DNA from: DATBLE01 sp963841405 | GTDB taxonomy: Bacteria > Actinomycetota > Thermoleophilia > Gaiellales > Gaiellaceae | Direction of reading: 5' to 3' | Assembly: GCA_963841405.1 (NCBI GenBank) | Contig: CAWJCM010000009.1 | Location: forward strand, 91,078 to 155,077 | DNA: 64,000 nucleotides | In this document: piece after piece, positions 40,087 through 48,461 of the stretch | How the letters are laid out: every line of letters begins with the position of its first letter | Numbering within the stretch: the first letter of the stretch is position 1 | Notes under the pieces: generated by a model | What the model was told of the DNA's origin: nothing | Databases searched by the model: none | Seen by the model: the letters and a program-made list of their open reading frames with translations, nothing else | Program-made: the position numbers and the translations under genes

Positions 40087-40377
40087 TCAGTCGTGGACGC
40101 GGGCGATCAAGTCGCAGCGGCGCATCACCTTGACGGCAGTGCCGGCCAGCCGGACGTCGAACCCGGCTCCGCGCGGGAAGAGAACCTTGTCGCCCGGCTC
40201 GACGCCGCCCGGATCGGCGCCCGTGGCGATCACGATGCCAGTCTGAGAGCCCGCCTCGGCGCTCGCCGGGATGATCAGCCCGTGCCGGGTCTCGGCCTCG
40301 TCGTCCGAGGGCTCGACGACGACGTGGTCGTCGAGCGGCTCGAGCGTCACACGCGGCCGCTGGGTCTCCTCGAGCAT
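40087..40377 (-). CDS. GroES-like co-chaperonin
   Basis: 96 residues from ATG 40377. PLDDHVVVEPSDDEAETRHG (with the LIIP motif next), GIVIATGADPGG, GDKVLFPRGAGFDVRLAG and the end DLIARV are the Cpn10 beta-barrel. GroES caps GroEL. No groEL is in the window, and the mobile-loop segment is slightly variant, so this may be a second, isolated copy. Confidence 0.85.
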   Translation of the reverse strand: MLEETQRPRVTLEPLDDHVVVEPSDDEAETRHGLIIPASAEAGSQTGIVIATGADPGGVEPGDKVLFPRGAGFDVRLAGTAVKVMRRCDLIARVHD

Positions 40378-40408
40378 GAGCCCAGGGTAGCTCCGCGAAG
40401 ATGACGTG

Positions 40409-41031
40409 ATGCGGATCGGCCGCCGTGACGTCCGCCTGACCAACTTCGACAAGGTCTACTTCCCCGAGCGCGGATCGACGACGTCGAGCGGCCCGACTAC
40501 CTGCTGATCGACCTCGACCCGAGCGCCGGCAACCCGTGGTCGCACGTTCGCGAGATCGCGACGGTCGTGAAGGAGGTGATGGACGAGCTGGAACTGGTCT
40601 CGTTTCCGAAGACTTCCGGCGCGACCGGCCTGCACATCCTCGCACCGATCAGGCCCGAGCTCGCGTTCCCCGCGGTGCGCGACTTCGCCAAGGCGCTGGC
40701 CGGGGACGTCGAGCGCCGGATCGGCGACCAGGCCGTCGCGACCACGACGTGGAAGGTCGCAGACCGCGCAGGCGTGTTCGTCGATTACGGCCAGAACGCG
40801 CGCGACCGGATGATCGCTTCGGCGTACTCGATCCGGCCGATGCCCGACGCACGCGCGTCGGCCCCGATGATGTGGGACGAGGTGCCGGACTGCGACCCGG
40901 GCGACTTCACCCTGACGACGATGCGCGACCGGATCGACGCGGTCGGCGACCTGACGAAGGGGATGTGGCGCCGGAAGGTCTCGCTCCGGCCCAGGTTCGC
41001 CCAGCTCGGACTCGAGCCGCCGGACGAGTGA
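40409..41031 (+). pseudogene. LigD-type polymerase/primase domain protein with an internal deletion
   Basis: ATG 40409 gives RRDVRLTNFDKVYFPERG, the standard N-terminus of the LigD polymerase domain. It jumps at about 40465 to VERPDYLLIDLDPS in another frame; about 100-125 residues, including the first catalytic Asp motifs, are missing. The rest (SFPKTSGATGLHILAPI, then DFTLTTMRDRI) is normal to the end. A start at 40567 would give a 154-residue stub. The polymerase activity of NHEJ is lost. Confidence 0.8.
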
Positions 41032-41040
41032 TCAGAAAGA

Positions 41041-41062
41041 CAGATCCGGCCTGTCCCAGGCC
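41041..41062. repeat. Short GACAG-CTGTC palindrome
   Basis: GACAGATCCGGCCTGTCCC follows the ligD stop. It resembles the segment at 45776-45805 inside the E1 gene and the GGGACTGTCCC repeats at 43378-43405. Confidence 0.4.
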
Positions 41063-41089
41063 TTCGCCGGAGCCGCCCGAAGGCATGGG

Positions 41090-42109
41090 TCAGGCCGAAG
41101 CCCGGCCCTTCTGCAGGAGCGCCGGCACTGTCAGGTCGTTCGGTCCGGGCGGCTTCCGGACTTCCCGCCACGTGCACTGCTCCGGATTCTTGTCCTCCCG
41201 GAAACGGATCAGCCTCGTACCGTGGCGGAAGCGGTTGCCCTGCACCTTGTCGTAGCGAACCTCGACGACCAGCTTCGGTCTGATCGCCGACTGCGCGAGC
41301 TCGCCGCCGCCCCAGCGGTTCGGCTCGGAGAAGCCGCGCTCGGGCGCGCCCTTCAGGAGCGGCTTCACCTGCTTCAGGATCTCGTCGTGCTTGCCCGCCG
41401 CCACCGCGGCCGTTCCGACGTAGTCGAGCTCTCCGTCCTCGCGGTGGAGACCGAGCAGGAGCGTCGCCAGCCTGGTCGGCTTCTCCTTCCAGCGGACGCC
41501 GACGACCACGCAGTCGGCCGTCCGGTGCGCCTTGACCTTGGCGACGCCCTCGCGCGAGCCCGGCAGGTAGGGGAGGCCGAGGCGCTTCGCGACCACGCCG
41601 TCCAGCCCGGCCGCTTCGAGCGCGTCGAGCCAGACCGCAGCCACCTCGGGATCGCGGGTGGCCGGGGAGATCCGGAACGACTTCGCCAGCTTCTCCAGCT
41701 CGCGGCGACGCTTCTCGAGCGGCAGCTCGTGGACCGGCTTGCCCTTCCAGAGCAGGACGTCGAAGGCGACGAACTGCGCGGGGATCTCGGCCGACAGCCT
41801 GCGCACGCGGCTCTCGGCCGGGTGCAGCCGCATCTGCATCGCGTCGAAGTCGAGCCGGCCTTCTCGTTCGATCACGATCTCGCCGTCGAGGGCGGAGTGG
41901 GGCGGGAGCAGTTCGCCCAGAGGGCGTAGCTCGGGGAAGTAGCGCAGCAGAGGCCGTTCGTTCCGGCTCCACAGCGCGAGTTCGCCGCCGTCGTTCTCGA
42001 GCACCCCGCGGAAGCCGTCCCACTTCGGCTCGTACTGCCAGCCGCCGTGGGGGAGCTCGCGCACGAGCTCGGCCTCCATCGGCGGAAACGGCACATGCTT
42101 GCCAGGCAC
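41090..42109 (-). CDS. ATP-dependent DNA ligase (LigC-like)
   Basis: 339 residues. The adenylation lysine is K29 in YEPKWDGFRG; LDGEIVI, FVAFDVLL, GLDGVVAKRLG and VKAHRTADC complete the nucleotidyltransferase motifs, and an OB domain ends the protein. It seals nicks or double-strand breaks, often with Ku and the LigD polymerase. It is convergent with the polymerase remnant at 40409, and no Ku gene is visible. Confidence 0.9.
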   Translation of the reverse strand: MPGKHVPFPPMEAELVRELPHGGWQYEPKWDGFRGVLENDGGELALWSRNERPLLRYFPELRPLGELLPPHSALDGEIVIEREGRLDFDAMQMRLHPAESRVRRLSAEIPAQFVAFDVLLWKGKPVHELPLEKRRRELEKLAKSFRISPATRDPEVAAVWLDALEAAGLDGVVAKRLGLPYLPGSREGVAKVKAHRTADCVVVGVRWKEKPTRLATLLLGLHREDGELDYVGTAAVAAGKHDEILKQVKPLLKGAPERGFSEPNRWGGGELAQSAIRPKLVVEVRYDKVQGNRFRHGTRLIRFREDKNPEQCTWREVRKPPGPNDLTVPALLQKGRASA

Positions 42110-42144
42110 GCCTCGCAGGCTAGCGGCGGCTAGGCTCTCGGGCC

Positions 42145-43374
42145 ATGCGCAGGGTCGCGGTCACGGGGCTCGGGGCGGTCACGCCGCTCGGCAACGACCG
42201 CCGTTCGACCTGGGAGTCGGCCGTGGCCGGCCGGAGCGGAATCGACTTCATCTCGACGTTCGACACCAGCGGGTTCCCGGTACGGATCGCGGCGGAGGTG
42301 CGCGGGTTCGATCCGGCGGCGGTGGTCGGGCCGAAGGAGGCGCGGCGGCTTGACCGGAACGTGGTGATGGCGGTCGCGGCCGCGACGGAGGCGGTCGACG
42401 ACGCGTCGCTCGAGGGTGCCTACGAACCCGACCGCGTCGGCGTGCTCTTCGGGACGGCGATCGGCGGCCTGGTCGGGATCGTCGAACAGTACAGCGTCCT
42501 GCTGGAGCGCGGCTCCGACCGGGTCTCGCCGTACTTCATCCCCAGCGTGCTGGTGGACACGGCGAGCGGGCAGATCGCGATCGCGCTCGGGCTGCGCGGA
42601 CCCAACTACGCGCCCGTCTCGGCTTGCGCGACCGGTTCCACCGCGATCGGCGAGGCCGCCGAGGTCATCCGCCGGGGATCCGCGGACGCGGTGCTGGCCG
42701 GCGGCGCCGAGGCTTGCCTCCATCCGCTGATCCTGGCCGGGTTCTGCGCGATGCGCGGCCTCGCCGCGGAGGAGGAGTATCCGCCGCGGGCCTCCCGGCC
42801 GTTCGACCTGACCCGCGAGGGCTTCGTCATGGGGGAGGGGGCTTGTGTGCTGGTGCTGGAGGAGCTGGAGACGGCCCGCGCCCGCGGCGCGACGATCTAC
42901 GCCGAGGTACTCGGATACGGCGCCTCGAACGACGCCCACCACCTCGCACAGCCGGATCCCGAGTCGGTCGGCGTCGTCGAGATGATGCGCGCGGCGCTCG
43001 AGCGGGCCGAGGTCGCGCCGGAACGGGTCGGCTACATCAACGCGCACGGGACCTCGACGCCACTCGGCGACCTGGCCGAGACAAAGGCGGTCAAGGAAGT
43101 GTTCGGCGACCACGCGTACGAGCTGGCGGTCTCGTCGACGAAGTCGATGACCGGCCACTGCTTCGGCGCGGCCGGCGCGGTCGAGGCGATGATGTGCGTG
43201 CTCGCGATCCACCAGGGTGTCATCCCGCCGACGACCAACTACGAGACGCCCGATCCGGAGTGCGACCTCGACTACGTCCCGAACGAGGCGCGCCGCGCGC
43301 AGGTCGACGTCGCGCTCTCGAACGCGATGGGTCTCGGCGGCCACAACGGCTGCGTCCTGTTCGGGCGTGTCTGA
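42145..43374 (+). CDS. fabF: Beta-ketoacyl-ACP synthase II
   Basis: 409 residues of full length. The Cys-His-His triad is in PVSACATGS (about C161), NAHGTSTPLGD and TGHCFGAAG. VTGLGAVTPLGNDRRSTWES is the usual FabF start. It condenses malonyl-ACP with acyl-ACP in type II fatty acid synthesis. No other fab gene is adjacent. Start ATG 42145; divergent from the DNA ligase. Confidence 0.93.
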   Translation: MRRVAVTGLGAVTPLGNDRRSTWESAVAGRSGIDFISTFDTSGFPVRIAAEVRGFDPAAVVGPKEARRLDRNVVMAVAAATEAVDDASLEGAYEPDRVGVLFGTAIGGLVGIVEQYSVLLERGSDRVSPYFIPSVLVDTASGQIAIALGLRGPNYAPVSACATGSTAIGEAAEVIRRGSADAVLAGGAEACLHPLILAGFCAMRGLAAEEEYPPRASRPFDLTREGFVMGEGACVLVLEELETARARGATIYAEVLGYGASNDAHHLAQPDPESVGVVEMMRAALERAEVAPERVGYINAHGTSTPLGDLAETKAVKEVFGDHAYELAVSSTKSMTGHCFGAAGAVEAMMCVLAIHQGVIPPTTNYETPDPECDLDYVPNEARRAQVDVALSNAMGLGGHNGCVLFGRV

Positions 43375-43377
43375 GGG

Positions 43378-43450
43378 ACTGTCCCGCGGGGACTGTCCCG
43401 GGGTTCGGCCGTGGTGGCGCGCTGCTCTGCGGGGTCAGACCCCGTCGAGG
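43378..43450. repeat. GGGACTGTCCC and GGGGTCAGACCCC palindromes
   Basis: GGGACTGTCCC occurs twice at 43378-43405 separated by GCGG, and GGGGTCAGACCCC is at about 43430-43442. The latter contains the stop codon of the HAD gene. These short palindromes could pair as a terminator between the two convergent genes. Confidence 0.55.
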
Positions 43451-44100
43451 TCAGAACCTACGATCACCTCCGGCGTCAGCTCTGCCAGCGAGCCGAGCAC
43501 GACGTCCGCCCCGGCGAGCGCTTCGTCACCGGGCGGGAACGCCGGATTGGGGATCGCGATCACACGCAGGCCGGCCGCCTTCGCCGACCCGATCCCGGCG
43601 TGCGAGTCCTCGACCGCCGCCGTCCGCGACGGCACCACGCCGAGCCGCCGGCACGCCTCGAGGTAGACGTCCGGCGCGGGCTTGCCGCGGGCCACCTCCT
43701 CCGACGACACGGTCGCGCGAAAGACCCGCGCCAGGCCCGACAGCTCCAGTACGAGGTCGATCAGCGGGCGGTTGGACGAGGACGCGACCCCGAGCGGCCA
43801 CTGCGTCGCCAGTCTGTCGACCGCCTCGACCGCCCCGCCGATCAGCGGCAGCTGCTCGCGATACCGTGCCGCCATGCGGCCGACCACCTCGGCGGCGATC
43901 TCGCCCGGCGACTCGGGCAGCCCGACGTGCTCGTGCATGTATCTCGACCATTCCGGCGAGCTCATTCCCATCATCGCCCGCTGCTCCTCCGGCCCGTAGC
44001 GGCCTCCGCGGTCGCGCGCCAGCCCGGCGCGCACCTCGTCCCAGAGCTCCTCGGTCTGGATCAGGACGCCGTCGAGGTCGAAGACGACCGCCTCGATCAC
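43435..44100 (-). CDS. HAD-IA hydrolase (beta-phosphoglucomutase-like)
   Basis: 221 residues. Motif I is VVFDLDGVLIQTEELWDEV, then a cap domain, VASSSNRP (motif II), and AVEDSHAGIGSAKAAGL (motifs III and IV). Likely a sugar-phosphate or small-molecule phosphatase. It overlaps the flavin reductase by 4 bp (ATGA), so coupled. The final GSDLDGV and the stop come from the palindrome at 43430. Confidence 0.88.
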   Translation of the reverse strand: MIEAVVFDLDGVLIQTEELWDEVRAGLARDRGGRYGPEEQRAMMGMSSPEWSRYMHEHVGLPESPGEIAAEVVGRMAARYREQLPLIGGAVEAVDRLATQWPLGVASSSNRPLIDLVLELSGLARVFRATVSSEEVARGKPAPDVYLEACRRLGVVPSRTAAVEDSHAGIGSAKAAGLRVIAIPNPAFPPGDEALAGADVVLGSLAELTPEVIVGSDLDGV

Positions 44101-44576
44101 GGCTTCCGGTAGCCCGACTCGACGTGGACCAGGGGCGGTACGGGCTCGCCGAGCTCGACCGAGAGCACCTCTCCGACGAAGAACGTGTGGTCACCCGCGG
44201 AGATCTCCTGAGCCAGCCGGCACTCGAGCCAGCCGAGCGCGCCGACCAGGAGCGGCGCCCCGGCCGCCCCCTCGCGGCTCGCGATTCCGTGCCAGAGCGC
44301 GATCGGCGGCACGCCTCGGGCGAAATGCTGCGCCAGCCAGTCCTGCCCCTGCGCCAGCAGGCTGAGCCCGAAGCCGCCGGCCCGGCGAAGGAGCTCGTGC
44401 ATGGCCGCCTGCCGGTCGATCGCCACGCCGACGAGCGGCGGCTCGAGCGAGAGCGACACCAGCGAGCCGACGGTGAGCCCCAGCTTCTCGCCTTCCGCCT
44501 CGACCGTCAGCACGGCGACGCCGTGCGGGAATCGCCGCATCAGGTCCCGGAGGTCCGGCTCGGCCGGCGAGGCCAC
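44097..44576 (-). CDS. Flavin reductase-like FMN-binding protein
   Basis: 159 residues from GTG 44576, which overlaps the pdxH stop. FPHGVAVLTVEAEGEKLGLT, SLSLEPPLVGVAIDR and FFVGEVLSVELGEP follow the flavin reductase/HpaC fold. It likely supplies reduced FMN. Middle gene of the pdxH, flavin reductase, HAD operon. Confidence 0.88.
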   Translation of the reverse strand: MASPAEPDLRDLMRRFPHGVAVLTVEAEGEKLGLTVGSLVSLSLEPPLVGVAIDRQAAMHELLRRAGGFGLSLLAQGQDWLAQHFARGVPPIALWHGIASREGAAGAPLLVGALGWLECRLAQEISAGDHTFFVGEVLSVELGEPVPPLVHVESGYRKP

Positions 44577-45178
44577 TAGGGCGCCAGCCGCTCGACGATC
44601 CAGCCCTCCCCGCCCGGCCGGTAGCGAAAACGGTCGTGCAGCCGATCCACCCGGTGCTGCCAGAACTCCCACAGCGACGGCACCAGCAGGTAGCCGCCCC
44701 ACCCCGGTGGCCGGGGGACGTCCTCTCCGAGCGCCGCCGCGGCCCGCTCGAGCTCCTCGCGGCTGCCGATCACCCGGCTCTGGGGCGAGACTGCGGCCGA
44801 GCGACGACTCGGAGGTGGGCGGGACTCGAAATACTCGTCGGACGCGGCGGCGGGCAGCCGCCCGACGGTTCCCTCGACGCGCACCTGCCGCCCGAGCGCG
44901 TGCCAGTAGAGAACGAGCGCGGCCCGCGGGTTCTCGGCCAGCTCGAGGCCCTTGCGGCTCTCGTAGTTCGTGAAGAAGCTCAGGCCGCGGTCGGCGGCGT
45001 CCTTCAAGAGCACCATCCGCGCCGACGGAGCACCGCCGCGCGTCGCCGTCGCGAGCGTCATCGCCTCCGGCAGCTCGATGCCCGCGGCGCGCGCCCCCGC
45101 CAGCCACGCCAGCAGCTGCGCGACCGGGTCGGCGTCGAGATCCCGCTGGTCGAGCGGGCGGTCCCGTTCGTGCTCCAC
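44576..45178 (-). CDS. pdxH: Pyridoxamine 5'-phosphate oxidase
   Basis: 200 residues. SARMVLLKDAADRGLSFFTN, LVLYWHALGRQVRVEGTVGR, and the C-terminal WGGYLLVPSLWEFWQHRVDR with LHDRFRYR are strongly conserved PdxH segments, covering FMN and PLP binding. It makes PLP from PNP or PMP. First gene of a coupled three-gene operon. Confidence 0.93.
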   Translation of the reverse strand: MEHERDRPLDQRDLDADPVAQLLAWLAGARAAGIELPEAMTLATATRGGAPSARMVLLKDAADRGLSFFTNYESRKGLELAENPRAALVLYWHALGRQVRVEGTVGRLPAAASDEYFESRPPPSRRSAAVSPQSRVIGSREELERAAAALGEDVPRPPGWGGYLLVPSLWEFWQHRVDRLHDRFRYRPGGEGWIVERLAP

Positions 45179-45204
45179 GAGGCCGAGTCTATGCTGGCAC
45201 GCTG

Positions 45205-45330
45205 AAGCTGCTCGTCCTCGCCGCCAGCTTCGTCGCCCTCAGCACGGCGTCGGCACACGCCGACCGCACCGGCCTGCGCGATCGTCGCCGCGGCCGACAT
45301 GCGCGGCCGCGGCCACTGAGCGGTCACAGG
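45205..45330 (+). pseudogene. Remnant signal peptide of an exported protein
   Basis: KLLVLAASFVALSTASAHAD is an intact signal-peptide-like stretch beginning at a CTG near 45203. The frame then runs into the 5' box of the dispersed repeat, with an alternative frame ending IVAAADMRGRGH. It looks like a gene cut by the repeat. Confidence 0.35.
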
Positions 45331-45395
45331 GGTGCGAGCGAGATCGGGGGAGAGGGATCACGGGGGCTGAACCGGCCGTCCCCCCGGTGAAGCGA
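45280..45395 (+). repeat. Composite dispersed repeat, copy 6
   Basis: GATCGTCGCCGCGGCCGACA then CGCGGCCGCGG forms the 5' box, GGTGCGAGCGAGATC the middle, and CACGGGGG (45359-45366) with CCCCCCGGTG an imperfect palindrome. It sits between pdxH and the E1 gene. Confidence 0.5.
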
Positions 45396-45439
45396 AGCAA
45401 GTCGCCGAAGGCCGCTAGCGCAGCGTCTACCCTAGAGCT

Positions 45440-47494
45440 GTGCCCGAGCAGCCTCCGATGCTGGACGACCTCGAGCTCTACCGGCGGATGCTGGTCATCC
45501 GCCGCACCGAGGAGAAGCTCCTGCAGCTTCATTCGCAAGGCCTGCTCTCCGGAACGACGCATACCTCGATCGGGCAGGAGTCGATCGCGGTCGGGCTCCT
45601 CGGCCGGCTCGGCGAAGGCGACGCGATCTTCAGCACGCACCGCTGCCACGGCCACTTCCTCGCCTCCGGCGGCGACCTGGCCGCGTTCCTGGCCGAGCTG
45701 ATGGGCCGCTCCGACGGCGTCTGCGGCGGCCGCGGCGGCAGCCAGCACCTGCACGCATCTGGAATGAGCACAGAGAGGGACAGGTCCGGCAGGGCTGTCC
45801 CCGGTTCGGTCGCCTTCATCAGCTCGGGAATCCAGGGCCAGCTCGTGCCGGTCGCGCTCGGGGTCGCGTTCGCCAAGAAGCTCAGGGGCGAGGACGGGAT
45901 CGCGGTCGTCTTCATCGGCGACGGCACGCTCGGCCAGGGTGCGCTCTACGAGTCGATGAACCTCGCCTCCCTCTGGGGCGTGCGCCTGCTGATCGTGCTC
46001 GAGGACAACGCGATCGCCCAGACGACGCCGTCCTCCGTCGGCGTCGCCGGGGACACGCTCGCCCGCGCGGAGGCCTTCGGGATCGACGCCGCGCGGCTCG
46101 ACGGAGCGGATGCGCCGAAGCTCCAGCGGGAATTCGCCGCCCTGGTCGAGACGATGCGCGCCCGGGAAGCGCCGGCTTTCAGGGTCGTCCGCACCATCCG
46201 CCTCGGCCCGCACAGCAAGCGCGACGACGACCGCTCGGCCGGGGAGATGGCCGAGCTGCGGACGCGCGACCCCGTAACGAAGCTGGCGGCGACGCTCGAC
46301 CCGACCGACGTCGATCAGGCCGGCCGCGACGCGACCGGGCAGCTCGAGGCGGCACTCGAGGCCGCGGAGGCGAGCCCCGAGCCGGATCAGCTCGCACACC
46401 TCGGCGACGTCTACCCGCCGCTCGACGAGAGCGCGGAAGCCGAGCCCTGGGCGCGCCCGGCCGAGGAGCCGCGCGTGGTCGAGCGCCTGAACCAGGCGCT
46501 GCACGACCTGCTCGAGCGCGACCCCGGCGTCCACATCTTCGGCCAGGACCTGCTCGACCCCTACGGCGGAGCGTTTGCCGTCACCAAGGGTGTCTCGACC
46601 CGCTTCCCCGAGCGGATCCACCCGACGCCGATCAGCGAGGCGGCGATCGTCGGCAGCGCCACCGGCTTCGCGCTCATGGGCGGGAAGGCGGTGGCGGAGA
46701 TCATGTTCGGCGACTTCGTCGCGCTGGCGGCCGACCAGCTCGCGAACAGCGCCGCCAAGCACCACTACCTCTCGCAGGGCCACGCAACCGTCAACGTCGT
46801 CGTCCGCGTGCCGATGGGCGGCGGGCGCGGCTACGGGCCGACCCACAGCCAGAGCCTCGAGAAGATGTTCTTCGGCATCCCCGGCCTCCGGGTGGTCGCG
46901 GTGTCCAGCTTCACCGATCCCTACGCGCTGCTCTGGAACGCGGTCGCGGCCGATCCCGGCCCGGTGCTGTTCGTCGAGAACAAGGCGGTCTACGCCGAGC
47001 GCGCGCGGCAGCCGCTCGACGGCCTCGTCGATCACTACTCCGCGCGGACGACGACCGGCGTCTACCCGAACGTCCGGCTCAGCCCGGTCGGATTCGACGA
47101 TCCGGAGCTGACCGTGATCGCGTACGGCCGCTGCGCGTCGCTCGCCTGGGAGCCGGTGCGGCAGCTCTTCCTCGAGCGCGAGCTCGCCGCCGATCTCTGC
47201 GTCGTCTCGCAGCTCTCGCCGCTCGACCTGGACGGGATCCTGCCGCCGGCGCTCGCCTCCGAGTGCGTCGTCACCGTCGAGGAGGCGCCGGGCGAGGGCG
47301 GGTTCGGCGCCGAGGTGGCGGCCCGGCTGGCCGAGGCCGGCTTCAGCGGCCGCTTCGCGCGGATCGCGGCGTCGGCCTCCCCCATCCCCGCGGCGAAGAG
47401 CCTCGAGGACGTCGTCCTTCCGACGACGGAGTCGATCAAGCGCGAGCTCGAGCGGCTGGCGGTCGAGAAGAGCGCCCTCACGACCAGAGGCTAG
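45440..47494 (+). CDS. Fused alpha/beta 2-oxoacid dehydrogenase E1 component
   Basis: 684 residues, GTG start. Residues 1 to about 300 are the alpha half (GTTHTSIGQESIAVGLL, THRCHGHFLA, and the thiamine-binding GDGTLGQGALYESMNLAS ending VLEDN). From about 350 comes the beta half (GQDLLDPYGGAFAVTKGVST, TPISEAAIVGSATGFAL, VPMGGGRGYGPTHSQSLEK). It decarboxylates a 2-oxoacid with TPP and acylates a lipoyl domain. No E3 or classical E2 is adjacent. The partner is inferred to be the lipoyl protein at 48461. Between SQHLHASG and FISSGIQGQ about 17 extra residues are encoded by a palindromic stretch. Confidence 0.9.
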   Translation: MPEQPPMLDDLELYRRMLVIRRTEEKLLQLHSQGLLSGTTHTSIGQESIAVGLLGRLGEGDAIFSTHRCHGHFLASGGDLAAFLAELMGRSDGVCGGRGGSQHLHASGMSTERDRSGRAVPGSVAFISSGIQGQLVPVALGVAFAKKLRGEDGIAVVFIGDGTLGQGALYESMNLASLWGVRLLIVLEDNAIAQTTPSSVGVAGDTLARAEAFGIDAARLDGADAPKLQREFAALVETMRAREAPAFRVVRTIRLGPHSKRDDDRSAGEMAELRTRDPVTKLAATLDPTDVDQAGRDATGQLEAALEAAEASPEPDQLAHLGDVYPPLDESAEAEPWARPAEEPRVVERLNQALHDLLERDPGVHIFGQDLLDPYGGAFAVTKGVSTRFPERIHPTPISEAAIVGSATGFALMGGKAVAEIMFGDFVALAADQLANSAAKHHYLSQGHATVNVVVRVPMGGGRGYGPTHSQSLEKMFFGIPGLRVVAVSSFTDPYALLWNAVAADPGPVLFVENKAVYAERARQPLDGLVDHYSARTTTGVYPNVRLSPVGFDDPELTVIAYGRCASLAWEPVRQLFLERELAADLCVVSQLSPLDLDGILPPALASECVVTVEEAPGEGGFGAEVAARLAEAGFSGRFARIAASASPIPAAKSLEDVVLPTTESIKRELERLAVEKSALTTRG
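45764..45814 (+). repeat. In-frame palindromic insertion in the E1 gene
   Basis: 51 bp encode MSTERDRSGRAVPGSVA, absent from the usual SQHLHxPGFFSSGIQG region of these enzymes. The DNA holds GGGACAG...CTGTCCC (45777-45801), related to the intergenic palindromes at 41041 and 43378. Confidence 0.55.
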
Positions 47495-47507
47495 GCTCCC
47501 GTCCGAG

Positions 47508-48461
47508 ATGGGCGCGATCCTGGTCATGTACCACTACGTCCGCGACCCCGACCCGCGGCATCCGGGCATCGCGGCGATCACGCTCGACGACTTCGAGGGC
47601 CAGGTCGAGCACCTGCTCCGGCACTACGAGCCGCTGGAGCCCGATGCGTTGCTCGCGGCGGCGCGTGACCGCGCGCCGATCCCGGACGGCTTCGTGCTCA
47701 CGTTCGACGACGGGGTGCGGGACCACTACGACAACGCCGCCCCCGTACTCGAGCGGCACGGGATCCACGGCATCTTCGCGCCGATCGGCCTGCCCTACCT
47801 GCACGGTCGGATTCCCTTCGTCCAGAAGAACCAGTTCGTCCGCGGCCGGCTCGGCGAGGACGGGGTCGCGGACGCGTACGTCGCTGCCGCAGAGGAGGTC
47901 GCACCCGAAGCCGACGTGCCCGGGATCCTGGCGTCCGCGCCGATCGGCGACTACCGGCGTGGGTCGGAGAAGTACCTGCGCTTCAAGTACGCATCGAACC
48001 GGCTGATCCCACGCGAGGTCTCCGAGCGGATCATGGACCGCCTCTTCGCCGGGCACGTCTCGCTCGACGAGGCGGCCTTCGTCCGGGAGCTCTACATGTC
48101 CACGGACGAGATCGTCGAGCTCCGCCGTCGCGGCCATTCGATCGCCGGCCACTCGATCAGTCACCCGTCGCTTCGCGGGCTGGGCGAGGCCGAGCAGGAG
48201 CGCGAGATCGCCGGCGCCGCCGACTGGCTCGGCGGGCTGCTCGGCGAGCCGCTCGCCTGGTTCAACTACCCCTACGGCGACCACGACGGGCAGTCGGAGC
48301 GGGTCTGCGAGCGGCTCGGCCTCACGATCGCGTACTCGACCCGGCCGCCGGCGAACTGGGCCGCCCACGAGCAGCGCTATCGCGTCCCGCGCGTCGACAC
48401 CTGCTTCCTGCCGGTGACGGGCGAGGCCGCGCCTGCCGCCCTCGCCGGGCAGATCGTCTGA
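47508..48461 (+). CDS. Polysaccharide deacetylase (NodB-type)
   Basis: 317 residues from ATG 47508, 13 bp after E1. ILVMYHYVRDP opens the protein; FVLTFDDGVRDHYDNAAPVL is motif 1 with the DD pair, GHSISHPSLRGLG is the metal-binding HxxxH motif, and WFNYPYGDHD motif 3. No signal peptide, so it may act on nucleotide- or lipid-linked sugars inside the cell. It overlaps the next gene by 1 bp, tightly coupled. Confidence 0.9.
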   Translation: MGAILVMYHYVRDPDPRHPGIAAITLDDFEGQVEHLLRHYEPLEPDALLAAARDRAPIPDGFVLTFDDGVRDHYDNAAPVLERHGIHGIFAPIGLPYLHGRIPFVQKNQFVRGRLGEDGVADAYVAAAEEVAPEADVPGILASAPIGDYRRGSEKYLRFKYASNRLIPREVSERIMDRLFAGHVSLDEAAFVRELYMSTDEIVELRRRGHSIAGHSISHPSLRGLGEAEQEREIAGAADWLGGLLGEPLAWFNYPYGDHDGQSERVCERLGLTIAYSTRPPANWAAHEQRYRVPRVDTCFLPVTGEAAPAALAGQIV

